From assembly GCF_024166365.1 (NCBI RefSeq), contig NC_064820.1:61915501-61979500 (forward strand): a DNA stretch of 64,000 nt. The letters run 5' to 3'. Every line of letters starts with the position of its first letter. Position 1 is the stretch's first letter. Both the position numbers and the translations under genes were made by a program. Under the pieces are notes generated by a model, which searched no databases, had not been told where the DNA came from, and saw nothing but the letters and a program-made list of their open reading frames with translations. Source of the DNA: Elephas maximus indicus (lineage: Eukaryota; Chordata; Mammalia; Proboscidea; Elephantidae). Of this stretch, positions 44,560 through 55,672 are shown piece after piece.

Positions 44560-44699
44560 TGCCCCTAGGCCCAAGTCCATGGGGGTGCCAGTGGCATCAC
44601 TAGTGTATGAGAGGGGTACAGACTGCACCACATGACAGTCTCAGAGGGGGTGACACCACAAAGCCTGCAGATAGGTCCAAAACCAAACTATGCAGGACT

Positions 44700-44998
44700 T
44701 CTTGAGCTGTTCCAGAAAGCCTGTGCCGGCTTCAGCCATGTTTCGGTGCTACTTTCTGCCTCTGCGGCTCTGCCTGTTTCCTGGGATGACTTACTGGCCA
44801 TGAGGCACTGCTAGCACCCCCGCTCCCGCCACAACAGCGCCGCTGCCACCTCGGAGACCCAGGCACCCCAGGAGCCGCCTGCCCTCCTGCCTGCCATCTG
44901 GACACGTGCTCGCTGGAAAATGGCGCCGTGGGCTTGGCGGGCTGGCTTCCCCTTTTTGTTGCTGCTCTCAACATCTATGCATCTTGGAAACTGGGAAG
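44700..44998 (+). other. Small CpG-rich block with candidate first exon
   Basis: GC- and CpG-rich, unlike the AT-rich surroundings. At 44920 an ATG in a good context (gaaaATGg) opens 30 codons ending TAG at 45010. The deduced N-terminus MAPWAWRAGFPFLLLLSTSM looks like a signal peptide (Trp/Arg start, then FPFLLLL). A splice-donor-like GAAG|GTGACA lies at 44998/44999, which would end the exon in phase 1, common for signal-peptide exons. I recognise no gene and no downstream exon. It could equally be a retrocopied 5' end or a repeat. Confidence 0.25.
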
Positions 44999-45044
44999 GT
45001 GACACAATTTAGAGATTGCCCCTGGGTACTCTGTACTCTCGGTA

Positions 45045-45115
45045 TGCCCCTGAAAATGGGTATAATATCTACTTCAGATGATCGTTGTGAGGAACAAATG
45101 AGATATGGCCGTTAA
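45045..45115 (+). repeat. MIR core fragment
   Basis: 'cctgaaaatgggtataatat', 'cgttgtgaggaacaaatgag' match the MIR middle. Confidence 0.65.
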
Positions 45116-45297
45116 AGAGCCAGTGAGTTTATTGGACTTTTTCTTTTTTAGTTGTTTTCTCTTTCCATTAAATACTTTGACTATAACCCATTCTTTTGTT
45201 TCTAGCTTTATGCTCCACCAATACAAAAACAGAATCAATCTTAACATAAATAGTTTGGCCAAATATCTTTGGGGCCTCTCTAGTATAATTAACATTC

Positions 45298-45487
45298 TTT
45301 TTGTTGTGTGCTGTTGAGTGGATCCCAACTCAGGACAGAGTAGAACTATCCCATAGGGTTTTCTAGCTGTAATTTTTATGGGAGCAGATCGCCAGGGCTT
45401 TTTTCCTGTGGAGCTGCCAGTGGGTTTAAAGCACTGACCTTTTGGTTAGCTGCCGATCATTTTAATCATTGCATCACCAGGGCTTCT
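45298..45487 (-). mobile_element. AfroSINE, long form, minus strand
   Basis: 'tgctgttgagtggatcccaa', 'ctgaccttttggttagctgc', 'cattgcatcaccagggcttc'. Part of the tail block (atagcgaccctat) is deleted. Confidence 0.88.
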
Positions 45488-45624
45488 TATTATAATTAAT
45501 TGTATCCTTTTAAAAATAAGTCATTCTTTTATAGTCATGTATTAAGCATGAATATAATTTACAAATATTTGATGAGAGTTGCACTATGCCAGGCCCCACA
45601 GACACAGGGGTAAACAGGACTGAC

Positions 45625-45822
45625 AAAAAACCAAACCCATAGCCATTGAGTCGATTCTGACCCTATAGAACAGAGTAGAACGGCTTCATATGGGTTCCAA
45701 GGCTGTAACCTTTAAGAGAGCAGAATGCCATATCTTTCTCCCACAGAGCAACTGGGGGGTTCAAACCACTGACCTTTCCGTTAGCAGCTGAGCACTTTAA
45801 CCACTCTGTCTCTAGGGTTCCT
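45625..45822 (-). mobile_element. AfroSINE, long form, minus strand
   Basis: Tail 'ccaaacccatagccattgag' with an A-rich border, long-form insert ('agagcagaatgccatatctt'), head 'actctgtctctagggttcc'. Confidence 0.9.
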
Positions 45823-46039
45823 TGTCCCACACATAGTGGAATATGTATTCTAGCAGGAAGTACAAACGTTTATCAAAGAATTCCAGAATTTCTTGGTGGC
45901 ACAAATAGGGTACCACACAGTAGTATAAAGGTGTCTAAGGAGGAGCTTAAGAGATTCGGAGCATTTTGATGACTAAAAACAATGGTTAGATGTAGTAGTT
46001 GTTGCTGTTATAACAGTCCTCCCCATTTCACTGATCCTT

Positions 46040-46225
46040 TTCCCTACCATTTTTTTTTCTTCTGGTAAAATATATGTAACAAAATTTTTGCCATTTTAAC
46101 CATTTTCAATTGTGCAATTCAGTGACATTAATTACATTCACTGTACTCTGCAAACATCACCACTATTCACTTCCAAACGTTTTACATCCCTCTAAACAGA
46201 AACTCAGTAACAATCATTTACAGAT
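46040..46225 (-). mobile_element. Old L1 3' UTR fragment
   Basis: 'ctggtaaaatatatgtaaca', 'tttgccattttaaccatttt' and 'gtgcaattcagtgacattaa' is the reverse-strand signature of ancient mammalian L1M-type 3' UTRs. The rest of the element is missing. Confidence 0.72.
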
Positions 46226-47745
46226 TTTAGGGGATCCTTAAATTTCCTAATTTAGGCTTTAAAATATGCTGGCTCTGGATTCATCATTGTGGTACATTTC
46301 AGTACTTCCCGTGGGGGTGCCACAAACTAATCCCCACACATTCAGAAGCCCAAAGATGTTCCCCTTTTGTAGACAACTGCCAAGACCAAGTTTTGGATTT
46401 GGTGAGTACGATCAAAAGTGGCGAGACCAATCCACTCTTTATCCAAATTACCCACACTTTCTTCACTGTGACTTTACCCACACACTGCAGTGTACATGTT
46501 TCCAACTTACTTTTTTGTACTGCAGTAAATTACATTCTACTCCTAAGGATGGACAATTATTCATTAAAATAGAATTTCTTTCCAAAGAGCCAGAGTAAGG
46601 TTAAAGGCTCCCATTGTCTATGTATTAAAAATTAGGAGCACTTTTTTTCTCACTGAAATTAAATTGTTGGCCATACAAACAGATAAAACCTCGTGATGGG
46701 TATCTCTATTCTTGATTGTCTTCTTTTCCCTGTTAAAAGAATCACGTGGCTATCTTCTATGGGGGGGGGGAGACATTAATAAGATTCATGACAAATGCAG
46801 TAATGGCGCCCGATAGGAGAATCTGTGACTTGGACATCTCGTGTACAAAGAAAGATTCCTCTCCATATGCTGCTGTCATGGAGCTTGGCTGCTTTACAAA
46901 CCTGCTGCTTTTGACAAGCTTGTGATAATTACATAGTCTCACACCACTCCCAGTTTATGGCAGAATATGTCTCACATTAGTAATATATGCAGAGCTTCTT
47001 GGAGTTCTAACCTTTCTAGCTAGAAAAGCAATTTTGAACAGGTGAGGAGAAAGAGGCAAAGGCTGGGTATGTCTTTTGTTCCCTTCGGAATTCAAAGCCT
47101 GATCCCAATCAACTCTCCAGATTCCCAAGAATCCTTGAAGTTGGGGACATGTGGCCAGTGGAATTCTAGTCAATCCACATATTTATGTATTTGAAAAGTG
47201 GCTGCTGCTATCAGTTCTCCTTTGTCATGTGCTGTATCGGTCCGTCCCAGGCTGCCGTACCTGATGAAAGTTGTGATTGCTCTGGATTTCCACTAGAGAC
47301 CTCTATCTGCTCACAGGAGGGGTGGGGAGCAGTCTCATTACTGGGCGGTTCCCTAGAAGCAGAAGAGGACAAGAATTTGCCAGTTGCCCCTGGGAAGAGG
47401 TGGAGTTTACCATCAAAGGAAATTAATTCTGTCATCTCTCTCTCATTTTTTTTTTTTTCTTAAGCAGATTGAGATTAATCCAAGCAGGTGTGTTATGAAA
47501 AACTGAAGAGGAAAGAATTTCTGTGCCTTAAATCAATGTCATAGAAATGACAAAATAGAGATTTGTGTAAATCAAAAGACCCCTCCTCCAAGGAGCTCTC
47601 CATACTGACACTTGGAGGCCGGCTTCACTCCAAGACTTTGAGAGCCTATCTTGTCAGGCATGATGGGAAGATCAGCTTAGCTCATGGTTGGTGAGCTCCT
47701 AGACATCAATAGGAAGCTGAACAAAACTCTCCTCCTACCCCACTA
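46226..47745. other. Unclassified stretch
   Basis: I recognise no repeat family. Open frames at 46266-46598 (110 codons) and around 47200-47460 show no protein features. G-run at 46761-46770 and T-run at 47448-47458. Confidence 0.35.
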
Positions 47746-47945
47746 GGGAGTCCCTGGGTGGCGTGAATGGTTAAGTACTCGACTACCAGGTGAAAAGTTG
47801 GGAGTTCTAACCCACCCAGAGGCACTTTGGAAGACAGGCTTGACAATTTGCTTCAGTAAGGTCACAGCCTTGAAGACACTATGGAGCAGAGTTCTGTTCT
47901 GACAGACGTGGGTCGCCATGAGTTCGAAGCAACTCGATCACAATT
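47746..47945 (+). mobile_element. AfroSINE, 'gagtccctgggtgg' subtype
   Basis: 'gggagtccctgggtggcgtg', 'acccacccagaggcactttg', 'actatggagcagagttctgt', tail 'gagttcgaagcaactcgatc'. Confidence 0.9.
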
Positions 47946-50611
47946 AACAAGAGCCCCACCACACGCCAGCCTTTTACTGATGGCCCTATGTCAACTTCTC
48001 CTAGAGGCCTGCCACCTTCAGCCCTAGACCTGTAACTGTAATTCCATGCAACAGCAACAGATGGGACACATCTGTAAGGAGAGACTGGTAGATGAAGTTT
48101 CACCATTTTTACAACATAGCAAAGCTCATTAATCTCCATTGGCCTTTCAATGGTCTGTAATAGAAACAGAGGACTAAATGGAAAAATAATCCCCCTTCAT
48201 TTAACTTGTGCCCCTGTGAAAAATTGCTAGAGCTTGTATTTCAGAAACTGAGTGTAACTAATTTTTCTCTCTATCCTTTTTTTTTTTTTTTGATCCATGG
48301 TCTTCACTACACAGCAGCATTAGAAATGGAATCAAGATAGGATCAAGTGAATGAGTTTAAAAAGCATGAGTTGATCAAAATTTCTTCAGAGACACTCTAA
48401 TGTCAAGTTTTCTCTGAGACAATTGTGGACTCTTTGCATGTATTTTTAGAAAAAAACTTTGCCATTCTTTTAGGTAGATAGTTGTTTGTTCATTTATCAA
48501 ATACCTATAATGTGGCAGTTACTGTGATTTGCACAGAAAACATAAATGGCAATGTTCAAGGGCTCAAGTAAAAGTTCCTAACACTGGATCTGTCACATAT
48601 CAGGAAGGGTGAATGACTTCTTCAATATATCTGGAACCTCCTAAGTGGCGTATGTGTGCTTTTACTAGTGAGAAAAATCCAAGGTTTAAAACAATCCTTA
48701 AAGAAGTTGCTATAAATAATGTTTAATAACAATTGGAGAGGCTGACAGTTATGTAAGCAGATAAGAGGACCGCATTAGAGCTGCCACATAATGGGGACAC
48801 GTACCAGCTCACAGGTGGAATTACCACAACTGTCCCTGATGCAGCGTCAGGGAAGGCAGCGGAGAGGAGGTAACATTTGTACTGTAGGTGAAGGAAGAGT
48901 AGGAATTCACCGGGTGGCTTGAAGGAGGGTAGATGGGAGTCAGTGTGCCCTGAGGAAAGTTCACCTCCAGAGTCAGAGGCCACACTGCAAGTTGGAGCAC
49001 GATTGGTATTCTCTGTACTGCAACTTGACAAATGGAGCATGCCTTGATCAGTCAACTATTACAGGAAGAGGAATTCCACAGGCATGCCCTGGGTGACCAC
49101 AAATGGTGGAGAGCCCAGGCCAATACGGAATGCCCAAAGGTTGACATGGAATGATCGTAAAGATCACCAATGCTGGAATAATCATAAAGATCACAGCGCT
49201 GCCAGCATTGCAGGAGTGCCTAACTTGGGCACAGTGCTGCTTCCTGACTGTCTGATCTGCGCCAGAGGGAAATGCCCACAGCAGTGGATACAGCTCTGTA
49301 CCGGGGTCCGGAGAGCTGGCCATGATTCTGCAACTCACCTCTGTTTGGTCCTTCAGTTTTTATGAACCTCTGTTTCCTCTTCATGTGTAACCATTACCAT
49401 TTACTGAAAGCCTCTATGTCCCAGCTACTGTGCTAGATGAATTACCTGCCTTATTTCATTTAACTCTCCAAACGTTCTGCAAGTAAACTTTATCCCCTCA
49501 TTTTACCTATGGGAAACTATAGTCAGAAAAGTTAAATAACCCCATTAGAATCATGGAGCTAAAAAGTGGTGAAGGCGGCATCAAAACTGTAGTCTCTCTA
49601 ACTCCAAAGCCCATAGCCATTTCAGTTCATTCCATTCTCTCCAGTTTGATAATTCAACTGTGTTTTGAACGTCACCACCTGAAGGCTACTGACTTATTAG
49701 TGAAACAACAGCTGCACGTGTATTTGACCTTTAGTTCTGCAGAGCAGGAGTGAGGCATTAGGCATATGTTGCTTATCTGGGAAGTTACAAGGTTGAGGTT
49801 TTTTGCAAGTGTGCCAAGTTTTGCTGGTAATAATGGAGTTTGATGTGAAACTTACAGGATGTATTTGGGGCTAAGATTAAACTGTCTCCTCTTTGATCTG
49901 AATCTCATCACTGAGATATGATTACAACTTTGAAGGAAAGAGTTTTAAATGAGTTGCAAAATGTCTTCTTAAATGATTCAAATTGCAAAGACAAGTCTTC
50001 ATTTTAATTTGAGAATCACTGCTGTATCAGGATCTACCTATAAAATGTATCATTTCACTATAATACAATAAATTATAAGCCAGAGCTTTTTCTTTTCTTT
50101 AGGAGAAGGAGGTTGATCGACCCGATTGGTAAATATTGCCTGGTTCTGTGATAGGTCAAAGAGAATAAAAACAAGCACATTTTTGCTATAAATTAAAATG
50201 ACAACTTTGCATTTGTAAAAAGGACTTAACCTCCAATACTAGCCTTCTTTCATCTTTTCTCATGATTTTTAAAACTTACCAAGAATATTGTTGGATGCAG
50301 TACTTAATATTTTTTCCATATTTTAAAGCAGCTTCTTTTCCTTGCAACAAGTGTCATAATCTGAGAAATGAGCAGCCAGGGAATGCAATCCTTTGGTAAT
50401 ATTTTTGACAACACAAGTTATTTCAAATGAAAAACTTCAATACAAGTAACCCACCAAAAGTATTTAAATAAAGTAATAGTAACAATTTCACAAACACAAA
50501 AGAAATTCTGCACTTGGATTTTTTTCAATAGTAAGAAAAAGAAAAGAATATAGCTATATTAAAGGAGACCTCTACCTGCTATATTTTCTAACCTGTATAC
50601 TTTAAAGTTAA
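47946..50611. other. Unclassified stretch with old MIR/L2 traces
   Basis: Mostly sequence with no recognisable family. A possible L2 end (minus) lies around 48485-48560 and a MIR (minus) at 49390-49610. Two near-copies of a 27-bp phrase (atgatcgtaaagatcacc, ataatcataaagatcaca) lie at 49151-49198. No gene found. Confidence 0.4.
49390..49610 (-). repeat. MIR SINE, minus strand
   Basis: 'ttatttcatttaactctcca', 'ccctcattttacctatggga', 'aagttaaataaccccattag' follow the reversed MIR. Confidence 0.65.
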
Positions 50612-50821
50612 GGAGCCCTGGTGGCACAGTGGTTAAGTTCTTGGCTGGTAACCGAAAGGTCAGCAATTGAAACCCATCAACTGCTCAGTGGGAGAAAGAG
50701 GTGGCAATCTGCTTCCGTAAAGATTATGTCCTTGGAAACCGTATGGTAAGGCTCTACTCTGTCCTTCAGGGTTGCTGTGAGTCCGAACTGAGTCCACAGC
50801 AACAGGTTCGGTTTGATTTTG
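50612..50821 (+). mobile_element. AfroSINE, long form
   Basis: 'ggagccctggtggcacagtg', insert 'ggcaatctgcttccgtaaag', tail 'gagtccgaactgagtccaca', T/G-rich end. Confidence 0.93.
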
Positions 50822-51481
50822 GATCCTTAATGCTCAACAGTTTCTTTACCCTTCACAGCATGCTACAGGAATATCCTTCTAACAAGAATACTGGTTACAG
50901 AATCCAGTTATGATTTTTGGCTGTTGTGATGTGGTATCAATGAATTGATTTGTTGTAATGCAAGATTAACTGTCATTCCGTTAACTTTACAATGGCAGAC
51001 TCCGAAAGCTCTGGATAATATGTTCAAGCAGTATGCTTTCTTAAGAGAAGGCAGTTGGCGAATTGTTTTCCTTTCTTGAGATTTGCAGGTCTATCTAGGT
51101 GCGTATGCCTCTGCTATCCCAACCATTTCTTTTTGTTGAAAAGTGAAAACTGGTCAGTTACTTCGTGGAAGAGCCTGATGCTTGGCATTCTGTACTCAAG
51201 TTATCTAAATGCTTGATTTAAATATTCAGTTTAAATCAAAAAAGCTGTGCCACAAATTGCCCAGGGAGCCAACTCTGAGGTTGAGTTTGATGTGAAGGAG
51301 ATTTATTAGTGAGCTGGTGAGAATGACCCGTGAAAGGGGAAGAAAGGAAGCAGGCTGGACAGAGGGGAAAAGGGAGCTGGCATGTGTTGCTATGGAATGT
51401 CCTTGCCTACCATTCAAGGAGTTAGAAGTGAATGACCCATTAGAGCTGGCCTGAGTTGGGGCAGAAGGGCTACTGTACCAT
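50822..51481. other. Unclassified stretch, possibly a repeat edge
   Basis: No named element. The purine-rich part from 51290 to 51475 continues in character after the SINE at 51482-51641, so the SINE may have landed inside an unrecognised older repeat. Confidence 0.3.
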
Positions 51482-51641
51482 CCCCATTGCCATCGAGTCA
51501 ATTCCAACTCATAGCAACCTTAAAGGACAGAGTAGAACTAACTGCCCCATAGAGTTTCCAAGGAGCGCCTGCTGGATTTGAAGTGCCGAGCTCTTGGTTA
51601 GCAGCCGTAGCACTTAACCACTACTCCACCAGGGTTTCTGC
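51482..51641 (-). mobile_element. AfroSINE, short form, minus strand
   Basis: Tail 'cattgccatcgagtcaattc' on plus, head 'ccactactccaccagggttt'. Confidence 0.93.
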
Positions 51642-52739
51642 AGAATGGCTAGGGTGTTAAATTCCTGAGTGTAGACCACCTGGGGAAGGAGTCTTGTCCT
51701 TGGGCCTGGTGGCTCTCTTCAGTGAAGACAATCCCTGAAGTGGCTCACAGGTGAGGTTGTCCATCAACGGCACTCCCAGTCACTAGGGGGACCATGTTGT
51801 GCAGTTCTGAAGGGGGGTTCTGGGTAGCATCATAGTGTCCACCATAGATAGATATTCAGAGATATATAGTTATTTAATGTTTCTTATGTGACAGTTTCCA
51901 AATATTTATATGTTTCTCTTTCAAACATTCATAACAACTTAGTTCTCTTGTAAAAAAAAAAAGGTTCTCTTGTATTTCTTTAAAAATACTGACAAACAGT
52001 GATGCATCCATTAGGACACCAGCACCAAATCATCACAATGGATTTGTAAAATGTAATCTATAAATTCTTTGTACTGTGTGAAAAAAAGAATTTACATTTT
52101 ATTATTTTGGAATGTTATGTTTTCAATGTGTGATTCTTGTGAACTTGTTAATGTAGAAAGAGTTAGGACTTACAATGTGAACACCCTTCCTTCCCTCCTC
52201 CCTTGTCCTTTCATCTTCTATTCTAATATAGTATGATATCACAAACTGAGTATTTTTCTTGCTGTTTTTCTCTATTTAGAATATTGGCCTTCTAATCCTT
52301 TGTGTCTACTTCACCTATACCAAGTGATTAGAGGTTACTGGAATAAATGTACTACATTAAGTAAAAATAGTATTATAGCTATCATCTACCACCAACTTCC
52401 ACTAGGTGCTTTGGACGGTGACTGTTATTAAAACCTGTCTTAGAGAAGTTGAGATGGAGGCCATGAGAGGTGAAGTAACTCACTCCAAAGAGATGGGATT
52501 GAATTCCGGAACCCAAACTTCCTTATCCACTGTACGTTACTCATCAAGCACAGGTAGATAAGGATACGTCATTTCAATTACGCCACTGAGATATCCCAAT
52601 GCTTTTTGTATTGTTAGATGCTGCTGAAGAATTTTAGGGGAGGGGAAAGAAAATTACATGATTTAAAACCCTTTTCATGTTAATGAAGATGTATCTTATT
52701 TCTGCATAAGGACTGTGTTTTTCTGTTCTCACACCCTTG
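51642..52739. other. Unclassified stretch with a MIR-like trace
   Basis: Around 52400-52540 a pattern like 'gaggccatgagaggtgaagt' and 'aactcactcc' suggests a minus-strand MIR. Nothing else is recognised. Confidence 0.4.
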
Positions 52740-53190
52740 AATTTATTCACTCACTCATTCATTCATTCATTAAATATTTACTGAGTGTTTTCCATGTGCC
52801 AGGCATTATTGCAGGCACTTATGTTCACCAGTGAGCTAAGGAGACCTAAAGCCCTGCTCTGATGGAGTTGTATCCTAATGGAAGGAGAGAGACAATAGAC
52901 AATAAATGTAATAAGTGAGAAAATGATAAGTGCTATGGAGAAAGAAATAGGTGAATTTAGGGGATCAGGAGAGGGGTTAGTTGCAATTTTAAATAAGAAG
53001 GTCGGGGTAGGCCTCTTTGGGAAGCTGACCTTTGAGCAGAGACTGGAAGAAAGTGAGGGAGTTAGGCATGCAGACACTTATAGCAAGGACCTTCTAGGCA
53101 GCAGGAACACCCAGTGCACGGCTCAGAGATAGGAGCATGTTCCATGTGTTTGAAGGTGGCCAATGTCACTATAGTAGAGTAAGCCAGGGA
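52740..53190 (-). repeat. L2 LINE 3' region, minus strand, with (CATT)n end
   Basis: 'ttcattcattcattaaatat', 'ttactgagtgttttccatgt', 'gccaggcattattgcaggca', 'gataagtgctatggagaaag', 'gcctctttgggaagctgacc' match the reversed L2 in order. This is the best preserved L2 copy here. Confidence 0.85.
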
Positions 53191-55110
53191 GAATTTCAGG
53201 TTTTCCTTTAAAAAAAAAAGAAAAGAAATCAATCAAGACATCTGCTCCTCACCTCTTCAGCCCTAGTCTTAGGCAAAAGCCTGGGTAGATAAAAGACCCT
53301 ATATCATGTTCAAAACAGAAGGCAGGATGAACTTGAGCGATAGCTCCTAAGAATAGAATAATTGATGCAGCACAGTTTACATTCGACTTTTTGTTTTTCT
53401 CTTTAAAGTGTAGGTTGTCCCATCCTTCAGTGCAGTGTGCAGGCATCACTGCAAACGAGGTCCAAATACTGACCAGTGGAGTGACGTCTTGGAAGTTTTA
53501 CTGACTCAACAGGGTATAGAAAGTATGTTCAGGGAGTTGTTACTCTGTCATGATCTGGGGATTAAACCTTCCCTAGTTTTTTTAGGTATGCAGAGACAAA
53601 GCAATTAAGAAGAATTAAACCACACCTTTGAGGAAGCATTTGGGTTGCTGGAAACATTCTCAAGGCTTTAGCCAGTTCTACTCTCTTCTCTGTAATCAGA
53701 GCAACAAGAGGTCCATTTGAAAACATTCTTAACCTTGACGCTTCCTTCTCCTCAGCATACGTATCAGCAACATTGGGTGAAATTAGGGAAGAAAGAAGGG
53801 GACTTGGTTAAAATCAGTGAGGAACAAATTTTGTTTATTTACATGATATCAAATATTGAGTTCTTTTTAATAAGATAGAGTCAAGTTTATTTAAATATGC
53901 ATGTAGTTATTTACTTTTAAGAAAATAATTGTAAAGATATCAAACCTATTACATCATAAAACCAAATAATGTCTCTTAATACTTATTTATATAACCAGTG
54001 GAAAAATTCTCTCTGGTGTCCTTGAATTTGTACTATGCCCACACTACTACCTTTGAAGCTATAATGAAATCTGGTGTCTAGCTGTCTAGCTGTTTTGATG
54101 CAGAATGAATTTGCATGGGATTTAAGGTCTAAGAACCAAGTGTACATGGAATACTTAAAATAGATTAAAAACCTGGGCATTTCCAAACAACTTTCAACTA
54201 TACGAGGATAATAAGAAGGAGATGGTTTGAACCCATCTTTTATTTCACAGAACATTCTGTCTTTGGTCTAGAATCAAAATATTCTCTTTCTTGCTATGCT
54301 TTCAAAATAAGTTCAAAGATGGAATAAGTTTTAATGATCAATGAAAAAAATTTAAAATAGTTACTAATTAGAATAAATGACAATGAACTTTCTAACTTAA
54401 AAAACTAACTTCTGATTGTGATAATAATGAGCTCCACTTTTAAAAAGACTGAAAAATACAGTTAATTTACATGTTGGTTGCTGTCAAGTGAGTTCCAACT
54501 TGTATACCATTGACATATTATTCATTAACATAGCATACTAATAATTCTTAGAAAGCATTTTGATATATTGTCTCTACCCCTTTAATATGCATATGAATAT
54601 TCATATATTTTGGGGAGATTTGTATTATTGCATATTGCATCAGACCTGAAATCATATGGGATGCATAATTTGTATTTTTAGTTCAAAATAGTTTTTAATA
54701 AAATTATACTTAAAATGTAGAAATTCTACCCAAAGATAAAAAGTCAAACTTTCTTTCTTACCCCAACTTCAATCTCTACTGTCCCAAGGTAATCACTATT
54801 GACTGTTTGTTGTATATTTTGTTACAAATTTTCAAAGAGATATTACAATTGTATCATGCCGCAGAAAACATTTTTACTGTAGATTTACAGTCGTGACATC
54901 TCATAGAGAATCTTAGGAACACAAGTGGTAAGTAGGGCTTATGCACATAATCAAGTGCAATGTAGACCCCCCTCCTTTTGTTCCTGACTTTCCTAGTATG
55001 TAATTTTTACTTTAAGATATTAAATCAATGATATCAGTCTAACACCCTTCCATGTCTACATGCCATGACTTTGTGTAGGCCTATTTCTATGCCCCTAACA
55101 CTTTCCAGAA
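53191..55110. other. Unclassified stretch
   Basis: AT-rich. A 3' AfroSINE scrap at 54475-54505 ('ggttgctgtcaagtgagttc') is the only piece I can name. No gene found. Confidence 0.35.
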
Positions 55111-55309
55111 GGAGCCCTGGTGGCACAGTAGTTAAATCCTAGGTTGCTAACCGAAAGGCTGGCTGTTTGAACCCACCAGCCTCTCTGCAGGAGAAAGACA
55201 TGGGAGTCTGCTTCCATGAAGATTTACAGCCTTGGAAACCCTATGGGACAGTTCTATTCTGTCTTATAGTGTCTCTATACTCGATGCCAATGGGTTGATT
55301 TGGTTTTGG
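55111..55309 (+). mobile_element. AfroSINE, long form
   Basis: 'ggagccctggtggcacagta', insert 'gggagtctgcttccatgaag', tail near 'ctcgatgccaatgggttgat'. The flanks aacactttccaga and aacactcttcaga form an imperfect target duplication. Confidence 0.92.
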
Positions 55310-55326
55310 TAACACTCTTCAGAGGG

Positions 55327-55672
55327 GCATTGGTGGTTCAGTGGTAGAATTTTTGCCTTCCATGCAGGAGGCTTGAATTCAATTCCCAGCCAATGCACCT
55401 CATTGCGTGCAGCTACTATCCATCAGCCGGTGGAGCTTGCATGCTGCTATGATGCTGAACAGATTTTGTGTAGCTTCCAGACTAAAACAGACAAGGATGA
55501 AAACCCTAATGATCTACTTCCAAAAATCAGCCAATGAAAACCCTATGAATCACAATGGTTTGGTCCCCAACCAATCACAAGGTTGGCTCAGAACCAGGCA
55601 ACATTTTATTCTATTGAGCATGAGATCTCTGTGAGTCTGGGGCTGACTCCATTGCACCTAAAAACACCACCC
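55327..55672 (+). mobile_element. tRNA-Gly/RTE composite SINE
   Basis: The first ~71 bases read as a tRNA-Gly derivative: perfect 7-bp acceptor stem (gcattgg/ccaatgc), D-arm ggttcagtggtaga, anticodon loop cttccat (anticodon tcc), decayed T-stem. The following ~275 bases first resemble the RTE 5' region ('tagcttccagactaaaacag', 'gatctacttccaaaaatcag', 'ccaatgaaaaccctatgaat'). They then resemble the RTE 3' end ('cagaaccaggcaacatttta', 'ctgactccattgcacctaaa'). It is not a functional tRNA gene. Minus-strand copies lie at 141-480 and 57521-57862. Confidence 0.85.

Noticed and set aside
44632..44814. A 60-codon open frame at the left of the CpG-rich block
   Set aside because: It ends before the more gene-like ATG at 44920, has no leader or domain, and overlaps minus-strand frames of similar length that come from the GC-rich composition.
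46266..46598. A 110-codon plus-strand frame
   Set aside because: It lies in unclassified DNA with no promoter-like sequence, no domain and no sign of conservation that I can judge.
55327..55398. A possible tRNA-Gly gene
   Set aside because: The acceptor stem is perfect, but the T-stem and B box have decayed and the sequence continues into an RTE-derived SINE body with other copies, so it is a SINE head.
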